From: JBIKVP01 sp044356745
Lineage (GTDB): Bacteria > Pseudomonadota > Alphaproteobacteria > Rhizobiales > Beijerinckiaceae
Direction: 5' to 3'
Assembly (NCBI GenBank): GCA_044356745.1
Contig: JBIKVP010000026.1
Location: 1-23,899 of the forward strand
DNA: 23,899 bases
Every line of letters begins with the position of its first letter. The stretch's first letter is position 1. Shown here piece after piece: positions 1-5,555 of this stretch. Below the pieces are notes generated by a model. It was not told the origin of the DNA. It ran no database searches and saw only the letters and a program-made list of their open reading frames with translations. A program made the position numbers and the translations under genes.

Positions 1-157
1 AAGCTCCTGCCGTTGATCCGGTTCTAAAAGCGTACCCATACCAAATTGGAATCAAAACAACCTTAATAAAAAGATAACGCCAACTCTTCACTCACGAGGG
101 GTATACAAAGATGGATCGCGAGCTTATGAAGAAATTACGTTTCCTCGCCAAGAGGTT

Positions 158-511
158 TTGAATCATTGGTCTGCTTGTTATGATAATGAGGCTGATGGTG
201 GTTCAAATAATCATACGGCCTCTCAAAATGCGGCTTTGCAACAACCCAGAGGGCGCAAACCATCTCACCCTTGGAAAGACATAAAAAATAAATGCTTTGA
301 ACTGATGTCATTTTATGGCGAGTTTTCTAACGATGATCCTGATTGGAATTGTCAAGCTAGACTTGAAGAATCATTAAAAGACTTTTGCATGCAAACCTAT
401 GATGATGAGCCGACTGACAGTGCTTTCAGGCAGAAGATACCGTCATGGCTTAAAGAATGGCGCAACGAAAAAAGTCAACAAAATCAACGTTGTCAGAATA
501 GTCATAAATAG
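158..511 (+). CDS. C-terminal part of an island-borne hypothetical protein, possibly frameshifted
   Basis: The only usable start in this frame is the TTG at 158, but the frame is open from 17 and reads like coding sequence upstream (Y-K-D-G-S-R-A-Y-E-E-I-T-F-P-R). A second frame open from the window edge stops at 75-77, just after an AAAAA run at 68-72. A single-base slip there would join the two, so this is probably the 3' part of a longer gene entering from the left. Residues about 32-105 (G-R-K-P-S-H-P-W-K-D-I through the acidic D-D-E-P-T-D-S-A-F-R-Q-K-I-P) resemble a C-terminal domain I associate with alphaproteobacterial phage and island proteins. No catalytic motif is visible. It lies upstream of an excisionase-like gene, which fits an island. 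I do not recognise the function. Confidence 0.5.
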   Translation: MNHWSACYDNEADGGSNNHTASQNAALQQPRGRKPSHPWKDIKNKCFELMSFYGEFSNDDPDWNCQARLEESLKDFCMQTYDDEPTDSAFRQKIPSWLKEWRNEKSQQNQRCQNSHK

Positions 512-611
512 TCAGAAATGAATTACTGACCATTTCCGACTTACAACAGCATGATTTTCTCTAAATTCATCCGTATCGAGGCAACCCGCCACGAATCACG
601 GAGAAAAATAA

Positions 612-803
612 ATGACAGATATTGCAAATAGACTTTGTTACCCAGCTAAGGAAGCTTGGCATCTACTCGGAATCAAAAGATCCAAATTCTATGAAGAAGT
701 AAACGCAGGACGCATCCGCGTCAAGCGGATCGGGAGACGCTTGGTTATACCCGCCAACAGTCTCAAGACGTATCTTGATAACCTGCCCGACAGAGCCGCA
801 TAA
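612..803 (+). CDS. AlpA/excisionase-family HTH DNA-binding protein
   Basis: A 63-residue protein with the layout of MerR-like 'excisionase family' HTH proteins. Residues about 7-30 (LCYPAKEAWHLLGIKRSKFY) form the helix-turn-helix, followed by the wing E-V-N-A-G-R-I-R-V-K-R-I-G-R-R-L-V-I-P and a short helix to the end. In known relatives such proteins act as recombination directionality factors or as activators of element genes. The start is supported by a GGAG ribosome-binding site at about 600-603. It sits among other island-type genes, but no integrase is in view, so a role in excision is inference. Confidence 0.8.
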   Translation: MTDIANRLCYPAKEAWHLLGIKRSKFYEEVNAGRIRVKRIGRRLVIPANSLKTYLDNLPDRAA

Positions 804-808
804 GCCAT

Positions 809-836
809 AAAAAAAGCCCTGCTTTTTCAAGCAGGG
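809..836 (-). terminator. Intrinsic terminator reading on the minus strand
   Basis: On the minus strand, the stem CCCTGCTT/AAGCAGGG (8 bp, 4-nt loop, 817-836) is followed directly by seven T residues (815-809), the classic rho-independent layout. Read on the plus strand there is no U-tract after the stem. The genes on both sides are on the plus strand, so it would stop antisense or incoming minus-strand transcripts. It may instead act as a plain stem-loop between the two plus-strand genes. Confidence 0.55.
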
Positions 837-854
837 ACAAAAAGGATAATCAAC

Positions 855-1073
855 ATGATTAGATTTAAACGAACGCCCGTTCGGGCGCAAGGGACATTTG
901 TGCCTTGTTCAGATTTGCCTTTGTTCAAGTGGGGCATAACAGCCCCTCAATCCCTCAAAATTCAGCCAAGTCACGCCGCGCAAAAAATTGCGCGTCGATT
1001 TCATCTGCCTTTATCAACCGCCCGTGTGGTCTCTGAACTCGCGGGATTCTCTATGGAGGATTTGAATGTCTGA
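855..1073 (+). CDS. Small island-type hypothetical protein
   Basis: A 72-residue basic protein with a Shine-Dalgarno AAAGGA at 841-846, eight bases before the ATG. The C-terminal half (A-A-Q-K-I-A-R-R-F-H-L-P-L-S-T-A-R-V-V-S-E-L-A-G-F) resembles a short HTH-like motif I recall in small proteins of rhizobial integrative elements. No enzymatic motif is seen. Its last 8 bases (ATGTCTGA) overlap the next gene, so translation of the pair is probably coupled. It is the first gene of a four-gene coupled run ending at 1927. Function is unknown. Confidence 0.65.
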   Translation: MIRFKRTPVRAQGTFVPCSDLPLFKWGITAPQSLKIQPSHAAQKIARRFHLPLSTARVVSELAGFSMEDLNV

Positions 1074-1377
1074 TATTATTTCAATGCGTGTCAAATTGCC
1101 TTGTGGCAAAATCTTGCAATGTAACGGGCGTGAAGCTTGGACGCTCGCACACCTGATTGAAGCGGGTTCAAAAGGTATCACACCGATTGAACGCCCTGCA
1201 CCGCGCTGGTCGCATTATGTCATGTGCCTTCGCAGACAAGGGCTTGTGATTGAAACGATCCGCATCCCTCACGGGGGTGCTTTTAGCGGACATCATGGGC
1301 GCTATGTATTACACACGCCCTGTCAGGTTTTAAAGCAGTCTTACAGTCAACAAGGCAAGCGGAGGGCTGCAATATGA
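1066..1377 (+). CDS. Winged-helix-like island protein (bacteriophage-type HTH)
   Basis: A 103-residue protein with a strong Shine-Dalgarno GGAGGA at 1055-1060, five bases before the ATG, and an 8-bp overlap with the gene before. The central segment (residues about 24-60: EAWTLAHLIEAGSKGITPIE, then R-P-A-P-R-W-S-H-Y-V-M-C-L-R-R-Q-G-L-V-I-E-T) matches the layout of small winged-helix proteins in alphaproteobacterial islands: helix, 'G-x-T-P-I' turn, recognition helix. It ends in H-G-R-Y-V-L, as the strand of a wing would. It is probably a DNA-binding protein or accessory factor. Its stop overlaps the next start as ATATGA. Confidence 0.7.
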   Translation: MSDIISMRVKLPCGKILQCNGREAWTLAHLIEAGSKGITPIERPAPRWSHYVMCLRRQGLVIETIRIPHGGAFSGHHGRYVLHTPCQVLKQSYSQQGKRRAAI

Positions 1378-1532
1378 AGCCATTTATTCCGCCTCTGATT
1401 GTTGCTGAATGGCCACGAAACAAACAGCAAGTGATGCGGCGTCGCTCTGGATATGTTCAACGGCGTGAACACAATCAATATCAGAACTTTTCATATCCCT
1501 TCACCGTCGATGCGGTGGGGGGCTTTTTGTGA
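1374..1532 (+). CDS. 52-aa small hypothetical protein in a coupled operon
   Basis: A 52-codon frame starting MKPFIPPLIVAEWPRNKQQV and ending V-D-A-V-G-G-F-L. It is supported by context: GGAGGG at 1361-1366 lies seven bases before the ATG, the ATG overlaps the previous stop, and its own stop overlaps the next start (TGATG, 1530-1534). This fully packed arrangement makes translation likely despite the short length. It is rich in Arg and Gln and has no recognisable domain. Function is unknown. Confidence 0.55.
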   Translation: MKPFIPPLIVAEWPRNKQQVMRRRSGYVQRREHNQYQNFSYPFTVDAVGGFL

Positions 1533-1927
1533 TGGATTTTCCTATGCCACGAACTCACAATAAAACAGGCCGCTCAAAAAAAAGCCCCGCTTTTGTGCAG
1601 CTTTTTCATGCAATGATGAAAACAAAGGCGTGGCTGCAACTCACACCACAAGCACGCTCTGTTTATATCGAATTAAAAGCTCGCTACAACGGGATTAATA
1701 ATGGGCAAATCAGTCTAAGTAATCGTGAGATTGTTGCACGCTGCAAAATGGCTAGCGCAACCGCATCGCGTGCTTTGCAGGAGCTTGAGGATATGGGCTT
1801 TATTGAAGCGGTGGAAAAAGGGCGTTTTACCCGTAAACAGCGTCACGCATCCACGTGGCGATTGACAGAATATTTTTGCAATGAGACGCATAAATCAGCG
1901 TCAAGAGCATATTTGCATTTCAAATAG
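1532..1927 (+). CDS. Winged-helix protein resembling island replication initiators (C-terminally shortened)
   Basis: About 131 residues from the ATG at 1532 (a GTG at 1529 is possible), with a G-run at 1517-1522 as ribosome-binding site. The sequence S-P-A-F-V-Q-L-F-H-A-M-M-K-T-K-A-W-L-Q-L-T-P-Q-A-R-S-V-Y-I-E-L, then G-Q-I-S-L-S-N-R-E-I-V and A-S-A-T-A-S-R-A-L-Q-E-L-E-D-M-G-F-I, followed by R-K-Q-R-H-A-S-T-W-R-L-T-E, is the typical winged-helix core of helix-turn-helix and RepA-like proteins in alphaproteobacterial islands. As I remember them, relatives carry a longer tail of T-V-S repeats. Here the frame stops after Y-L-H-F-K, and tail-like debris follows downstream. The DNA-binding core is intact; whether the protein still works is unclear. 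Confidence 0.7.
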   Translation: MDFPMPRTHNKTGRSKKSPAFVQLFHAMMKTKAWLQLTPQARSVYIELKARYNGINNGQISLSNREIVARCKMASATASRALQELEDMGFIEAVEKGRFTRKQRHASTWRLTEYFCNETHKSASRAYLHFK

Positions 1928-2165
1928 AGCTTCTTTTGAATACAGCGTATTTGCGACACGCTAATTAGTGCTTTTAAAATCCAAAGTCACGGTATCAAAA
2001 TGTGCATTTTACGGTACTAAAATAAATGCAGTCCTTGCATAAAAAGCGCTCAAAAAAGGCTATAAAGGCTTTGACAGTCCTAATTGACTGCACCGTGAGC
2101 AAAAACCTCGGTACTAAAAGAGTGTACACATATAGATATATACCATAGGGGAGAGGGATGTATAA
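1928..2165 (+). pseudogene. Degenerate C-terminal tail of the preceding winged-helix gene
   Basis: This stretch lacks an open frame of useful length but holds decayed coding signals. In the same frame as the gene before, 2126-2149 reads T-H-I-D-I-Y-H-R, similar to the closing motif I recall for full-length relatives. Between lie repeated gt-a-c/t-t/c-AAAA units (near 1989, 2012, 2095 and 2109) that translate as T-V-S-K, Y-G-T-K, T-V-S-K and L-G-T-K in other frames. A 40-codon frame at 2026-2148 covers part of it. The reading is that an ancestral tail collapsed by stops and indels. Confidence is low because the family motif is from memory. Confidence 0.3.
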
Positions 2166-2248
2166 GAAGTTGTGAATTTAAAATTAGTACACTTGCTTCT
2201 ATTCATTCCTTGGCTTTACCGTATCCTATATGGATAGGAAAGTCTGAG

Positions 2249-2713
2249 ATGAAAAAAGTGATTTTGATTGCTCATATTTTATTTTTATCGGCTTGTTCAA
2301 CCCCATATCAAGATATGGGCTTTACTGGCGGCGTTAGTGTAGAGCCAATTACAAAAGATATGATTAGAATAGTCTCAAGAGGTAACGCTTATACTGACAA
2401 AAAAACTGTTCAAGATTACACCTTATTAAAAGCAGCAGAAACAACTAAAGAGATGGGTTATAGTCATTTTGGAATTATGGGTGGGGCTGATGCTTCAAGT
2501 TCGCATACTTTTCAATCTTCACCTGGACAAATAATGGCCGTACCAGGCGGTGCTTTATACAGTGCACCTTCATACTCAAATGTTGTAAAACCTGGAACAG
2601 ATACAATTATAAAAATGTTTTCCATTAAAGATAAAACACCTGTACCCGATGGAGTATTTTTAGCTGATGAAATAATACAAACAGTCGGTGCGCGGGTTAA
2701 AAGGCCTTCTTAA
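2249..2713 (+). CDS. CC0125/CC1285-family lipoprotein
   Basis: A 154-residue lipoprotein starting at the ATG at 2249, with a GGA-type ribosome-binding site at about 2236. A TTG at 2210 would add 13 residues before the signal peptide and is less likely. The signal peptide M-K-K-V-I-L-I-A-H-I-L-F ends in the lipobox L-S-A-C, so the Cys should be lipidated. The mature part has the hallmarks of the CC0125/CC1285 family: T-P-Y-Q-x-M-G-F-x-G-G-V-S, R-G-N-A-Y-T-D, Q-D-Y-T-L-L-K-A-A-E-T-T, G-Y-S-H-F, A-D-A-S-S, and a terminal D-E-I-I-Q-T-V-G-A-R-V. The family is widespread in alphaproteobacteria and has no established function. It converges on the secreted protein ending at 2746. Confidence 0.85.
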   Translation: MKKVILIAHILFLSACSTPYQDMGFTGGVSVEPITKDMIRIVSRGNAYTDKKTVQDYTLLKAAETTKEMGYSHFGIMGGADASSSHTFQSSPGQIMAVPGGALYSAPSYSNVVKPGTDTIIKMFSIKDKTPVPDGVFLADEIIQTVGARVKRPS

Positions 2714-2745
2714 CAAATTAAAATTTATATAGCTGTTTTAGTATT

Positions 2746-3810
2746 CTATTTTGGTGTTACGCCTAAAATTGAATTTGCTTCTTTAATAGTATTATTAATT
2801 ACTCTTTCGCGCTCATTAGAAAGGCTATCTATTTTAGGTTCTTTTATTTTTATGAATGCATTACGAGCGGTGCTTTCAATTTCTGTGCGGCACAAATCAA
2901 TCATGATTTTTAAAAGATTTTCGCGGTCAACAAGTTTTCCATTTCTCACTTCGCTTACCGATTGAAGACACTTAGTAATTTCATTCATTTCTAAATCAGT
3001 TTGTAAGTTTGTATTTTGTGCATTATTTTGAGCAGATACGTTCACGTTTGTATTAGGTGGACTTGAAGCGCTTATAGCTTTAATTTGAACGGATTGAGTA
3101 AGAATATTTTTTCGGAATATATCTTTTAAACCGTTTCTAAATTTCATTTCATCATCATAACTAAGACTTGTTTTAAGTTTTAATACATCAACTATTGAAA
3201 TTAAGGTTTGTTCAATCTCACGATTACATATTGTCATTGCAGCCGTGGTTAAAACTTCTGCATTTTCAGCAGATTTAACGAGCTTCGAGACTTCTATACC
3301 AGTACATTCATACATTCGCGTTTTCAATAATTCGGCTGTTTTATCTGCTACTTCAACCCTTTGTTTATTTTGCTCTTCCAATTGCGATTGTTGAATCGTC
3401 AACCTATGAATATCAGGTTGTAAACGTGTTAAAAGCGCTCTTGATAAATCATTTAAATAAGCGCCTTGATAAAATGCTACACCAGTACCAATTCCATATA
3501 GCCTGTCATGCTCTGCAATCATTTTTGCAACTGCATCCCCGCAAATACCCATCTTGTTAGAAACTAAACCGATAAGTTGATTTTTTTGAACTGCGTTTAA
3601 AAGGTTAGGATCATTACGCACGCTATCAGCAAGACAGTTCGTAGCCGCGCGAATGTATGGGAGGTGAACTTTTCTTTTTTGAGCATCGGTTATTGAGGGC
3701 GGTGTAAAATAAGATGGAGGCGTTATATTATAACCCTCTTGCGATAAGGCTTGAAGCGGCAATAATAGGGACATCCACATTGTGATAAATATTTTATTCT
3801 TTGCTCTCAT
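2746..3810 (-). CDS. Secreted protein with three cysteine-paired helical repeats, unknown function
   Basis: 354 residues from the ATG at 3810, preceded by GGGGGA six bases upstream. An ATG at 3822 would lie inside that ribosome-binding site context and is less likely. The N-terminus M-R-A-K-N-K followed by a hydrophobic stretch and L-P-L-Q-A-L-S-Q is a Sec signal peptide, so the product is exported. The mature part holds three modules, each with two cysteines around a helical segment: C-x30-C (C-L-A-D-S...M-G-I-C), C-x25-C (C-T-G-I-E...M-T-I-C) and C-x25-C (C-L-Q-S-V...I-D-L-C). Each ends with a C-x-x-E/A-type helix. Between modules 2 and 3 is an Asn-rich linker (P-P-N-T-N-V-N-V-S-A-Q-N-N-A-Q-N-T-N). 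A periplasmic three-domain disulfide protein is likely. I do not recognise the family. Confidence 0.7.
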   Translation of the reverse strand: MRAKNKIFITMWMSLLLPLQALSQEGYNITPPSYFTPPSITDAQKRKVHLPYIRAATNCLADSVRNDPNLLNAVQKNQLIGLVSNKMGICGDAVAKMIAEHDRLYGIGTGVAFYQGAYLNDLSRALLTRLQPDIHRLTIQQSQLEEQNKQRVEVADKTAELLKTRMYECTGIEVSKLVKSAENAEVLTTAAMTICNREIEQTLISIVDVLKLKTSLSYDDEMKFRNGLKDIFRKNILTQSVQIKAISASSPPNTNVNVSAQNNAQNTNLQTDLEMNEITKCLQSVSEVRNGKLVDRENLLKIMIDLCRTEIESTARNAFIKIKEPKIDSLSNERERVINNTIKEANSILGVTPK

Positions 3811-4064
3811 TACATCCCCCATTTTATAAACATGCTAAAACAATCGATGTGAGCAAAACAATCAAAAAATGAGCTGGTAAGAGTGACGCATCCCGCGCGT
3901 AGGATGTATATTGAAAGCGACATAATTTTAAATCCGCAATTGGAGTCTAAAAATATATCCCTCATGAATATATGCGACTGACACGCACGGTTTTAAGCAA
4001 ATTTATGCAGCATCAAGCACCACATGAATTATTTTCAGAATACGGACGTTGCGATTAAGCGGAC

Positions 4065-4073
4065 TTATCCACA
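4065..4073 (+). promoter_or_regulatory. Single DnaA-box consensus
   Basis: The 9-mer TTATCCACA matches the strict DnaA-box consensus exactly. It stands next to an AT-rich tract (4151-4190), a loosely origin-like pairing, but only one clear box is present and no partition or replication gene lies beside it. A chance occurrence is possible. Confidence 0.25.
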
Positions 4074-4128
4074 TTCATTGTATGCCTTAAAACGCCTCAA
4101 ATTAGCACGCCATGCACATGCACGCGGT

Positions 4129-4149
4129 GGGGAAGCGGGTGGGGAAGGG
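4129..4149 (+). other. Potential G-quadruplex motif
   Basis: Four G-runs (GGGG, GGG, GGGG, GGG) separated by loops AAGC, T and AA fit the canonical G3-N1-7 quadruplex pattern. It also contains a direct repeat GGTGGGGAAG (4126-4135 and 4138-4147). It lies about 50 bases beyond the 3' end of tRNA-Ser in otherwise AT-rich sequence. Confidence 0.4.
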
Positions 4150-4201
4150 TGTTTTATTAAATATAAATATTATTATATATCAAATGCTTAGCGCTAGTAA
4201 A

Positions 4202-4291
4202 TGGCGGACAGAGCGGGATTCGAACCCGCGTTACGGTCTCCCGTAAACACACTTTCCAGGCGTGCGCCTTCAACCACTCGGCCACCTGTCC
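4202..4291 (-). tRNA. tRNA-Ser (anticodon GGA)
   Basis: A 90-nt gene with a full serine-type cloverleaf. The acceptor strands are GGACAGG and TCTGTCC, followed by discriminator G and an encoded CCA. The D-arm is GCC/GGC, the anticodon stem CACGC/GTGTG encloses loop CTGGAAA (anticodon GGA), the long class-II variable arm is TTACGG/CCGTAA, and the T-arm GCGGG/CCCGC encloses TTCGAAT. It decodes UCC and UCU. The accessory segment lies on its 3' side, a common integration position. Its 5' leader and first nine bases are duplicated upstream. Confidence 0.97.
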
Positions 4292-4314
4292 ACAACGTTG
4301 CGCTTAAAAGCGCA
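4283..4314 (-). repeat. Direct repeat copy 1: tRNA-Ser leader hairpin plus tRNA 5' end
   Basis: A 32-bp unit identical to the copy at 4416-4447 except one base. On the minus strand it comprises the near-palindrome TGCGCTT-TT-AAGCGCA, a 7-base spacer ACGTTGT, and GGACAGGTG, the first nine bases of the tRNA. The single difference falls in the hairpin loop, so the stem is conserved. Confidence 0.9.
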
Positions 4315-4330
4315 CGCAATTCTTGACTTA

Positions 4331-4424
4331 GGACGCTTTGACCGAAGGCCAAAGCTGTGCGCCTTCAATCACGCTTTTCGCGATTGAGACGGCTTGAGAA
4401 CACTCAAGCCTTTTGCACCTGTCC
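4331..4424 (-). ncRNA. Candidate tRNA-Ser-derived structured RNA element
   Basis: This 94-nt stretch occupies the position of the tRNA in a duplicated unit. It begins with the same GGACAGGTG and later carries TTGAAGGCGCAC, shared with the tRNA D-arm region, but the body differs. Hand folding of the minus strand gives a closed structure. GGAC (4424-4421) pairs with GTCC (4334-4331). GTGC (4418-4415) pairs with GCAC (4360-4357) and encloses an 8-bp hairpin (4410-4391) and a 9-bp hairpin with one G-U (4387-4365). A 7-8-bp hairpin with a TTCG loop follows (4354-4336). No CCA or anticodon arm can be assigned, so it is not a working tRNA. It is either a decayed tRNA filled with palindromic sequence or a new structured RNA. 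Expression is unknown. Confidence 0.4.
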
Positions 4425-4447
4425 ACAACGTTGCGCTTGAAAGCGCA
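4416..4447 (-). repeat. Direct repeat copy 2: leader hairpin plus tRNA-Ser 5' end
   Basis: The second copy of the 32-bp unit, 31 of 32 bases identical to 4283-4314 and 133 bp away. It places the leader hairpin (4432-4447) and the ACGTTGT spacer in front of the 94-nt tRNA-like element, exactly as copy 1 does in front of the real tRNA. Tandem duplication of a tRNA transcription unit is the simplest origin. Confidence 0.9.
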
Positions 4448-4583
4448 TCAGAACTTTTTAGACTGCTGTTAGATGTGGCCTTAAACACTGACACACCCAA
4501 CCACGCGCCGTTAAAACAAACTCATCGCCAAAAAGCAAGTAAAAGCCGCTCAGTCAAAATGAGGGACGCATTTTAATGTCATC

Positions 4584-5360
4584 TCAAATAAGACCTACAA
4601 TCAGCAGCATCCCAAGTGCATAAAGCATCACCGCCACGAGCTTTTGAATGACATTGAGCGTAATTTTCTTGAGCATCATCGTGCCCAAAAACACACCCGC
4701 ACACGCCGCCAAACACGCTGCAAGAATAAGTGACACGTGAGGAGCAATCAAAGCGATGTCGAACGTCAGCGCGTACACGATCAAGCGCGCCGTATCAACA
4801 AGGGCAGCAATCGCAGCATTTGTCGCCACAAAAGCATTTTTATCGAGTCCCGCTTTAATCAAAAAGGCACTGCGAAACGCCCCTTGATGACCCGATAATC
4901 CACCAAAAAAGCCGCTCAACACTCCGCCTGAAACCATGGCAAGGGATGAAGAGGCGCTCAAGCGATTAAGAAAAGGAAACATCTCAGCACTAGCAAAAAC
5001 AATTAAAAGCACGCCCGCAGCCAATTTAACAGGCGTTATGGTGGCGATGATGCCTCCAAGATCATATATCATGATAACGGGGAGATGACTTAAATAGTTG
5101 AGCAAAAGTGCGCCTAGGATCGCCGCAATCAAAGCGGGAAGTCCGAAAACAAGGACGATCCGCCACGCTGCCTCACGCCATAACAAGCCCAGTTTAAGAA
5201 AACTGTTCAAGCCATGCACAAGCGCCGTAATCGCCACGGCAACAGGCACGGGAAGAAAAATTGCAACAATCGGCATCAAAAGTGTGCCCAGCCCAAAGCC
5301 TGAAAACAGCGTCAGCACTGATGCGACAAAAGCTGTGAGGGAGATAAAAAAGATGCTCAT
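4584..5360 (-). CDS. TauE/SafE-family (DUF81) membrane transporter
   Basis: 258 residues, almost wholly hydrophobic, with about eight membrane segments. Two halves each carry the glycine-rich signature of the TauE/SafE family: F-S-G-F-G-L-G-T-L-L-M-P in the first helix, and G-G-V-L-S-G-F-F-G-G-L-S-G-H-Q-G in the middle, the repeat expected in this fold. Family members export or move organosulfur anions such as sulfite or sulfoacetate across the inner membrane. No sulfur-metabolism gene lies nearby, so the substrate cannot be named. The ATG at 5360 has only a weak GAG-type ribosome-binding site. The gene stands alone, facing away from opgG. Confidence 0.88.
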   Translation of the reverse strand: MSIFFISLTAFVASVLTLFSGFGLGTLLMPIVAIFLPVPVAVAITALVHGLNSFLKLGLLWREAAWRIVLVFGLPALIAAILGALLLNYLSHLPVIMIYDLGGIIATITPVKLAAGVLLIVFASAEMFPFLNRLSASSSLAMVSGGVLSGFFGGLSGHQGAFRSAFLIKAGLDKNAFVATNAAIAALVDTARLIVYALTFDIALIAPHVSLILAACLAACAGVFLGTMMLKKITLNVIQKLVAVMLYALGMLLIVGLI

Positions 5361-5447
5361 GAAAACTCAATGAAATGTGAAGAAGGGCTCAATTTAAACA
5401 CCCTATCAAACAACACAATCATACGCGGCGCTTTTCAAAAATAAAAC

Positions 5448-5461
5448 ACGTGGGATCACGT
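5448..5461. promoter_or_regulatory. Inverted repeat upstream of opgG
   Basis: ACGTG-GGAT-CACGT is a 5-bp inverted repeat with a 4-base spacer in the divergent region between the TauE-like gene and opgG, about 95 bases before the opgG start. It could be an operator. No clear promoter was found next to it. Confidence 0.2.
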
Positions 5462-5555
5462 TGATGAGCATTGAAAAAGACTCCAAGCCCACAAAAAACC
5501 ATGCTAGAAGAATACGGATTTTCGTCTCTCACCGCATTGTTGTTTGAAGAGTTAA

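Larger units (their letters stand above)
3811..4201 (+). other. Gene-poor, AT-rich junction between the island and tRNA-Ser
   Basis: About 390 bases without a convincing gene. It contains a G-rich quartet (4129-4149), an exact DnaA-box consensus (4065-4073), and an AT-rich tract at about 4151-4190. A 55-codon frame at 4024-4191 is open but its composition looks like decay. This is the expected place for an attachment site at the tRNA 3' end, but the matching copy would lie outside the window. Confidence 0.5.

Noticed and set aside
663..890. Minus-strand frame over the excisionase-like gene
   Set aside because: It overlaps a convincing HTH gene and a terminator stem and has no recognisable content.
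4024..4191. 55-codon frame between the secreted protein and tRNA-Ser
   Set aside because: The second half is a G-rich repeat followed by AT-rich sequence, giving Gly and Tyr runs, and there is no ribosome-binding site.
4394..4576. 60-codon plus-strand frame
   Set aside because: It runs through the duplicated tRNA leader and its hairpins, has no ribosome-binding site and resembles no protein; the RNA-repeat explanation is better.
5464..5547. Possible 27-codon leader peptide before opgG
   Set aside because: It starts at an ATG and stops just before the opgG ribosome-binding site, but has no ribosome-binding site and no regulatory codon pattern.
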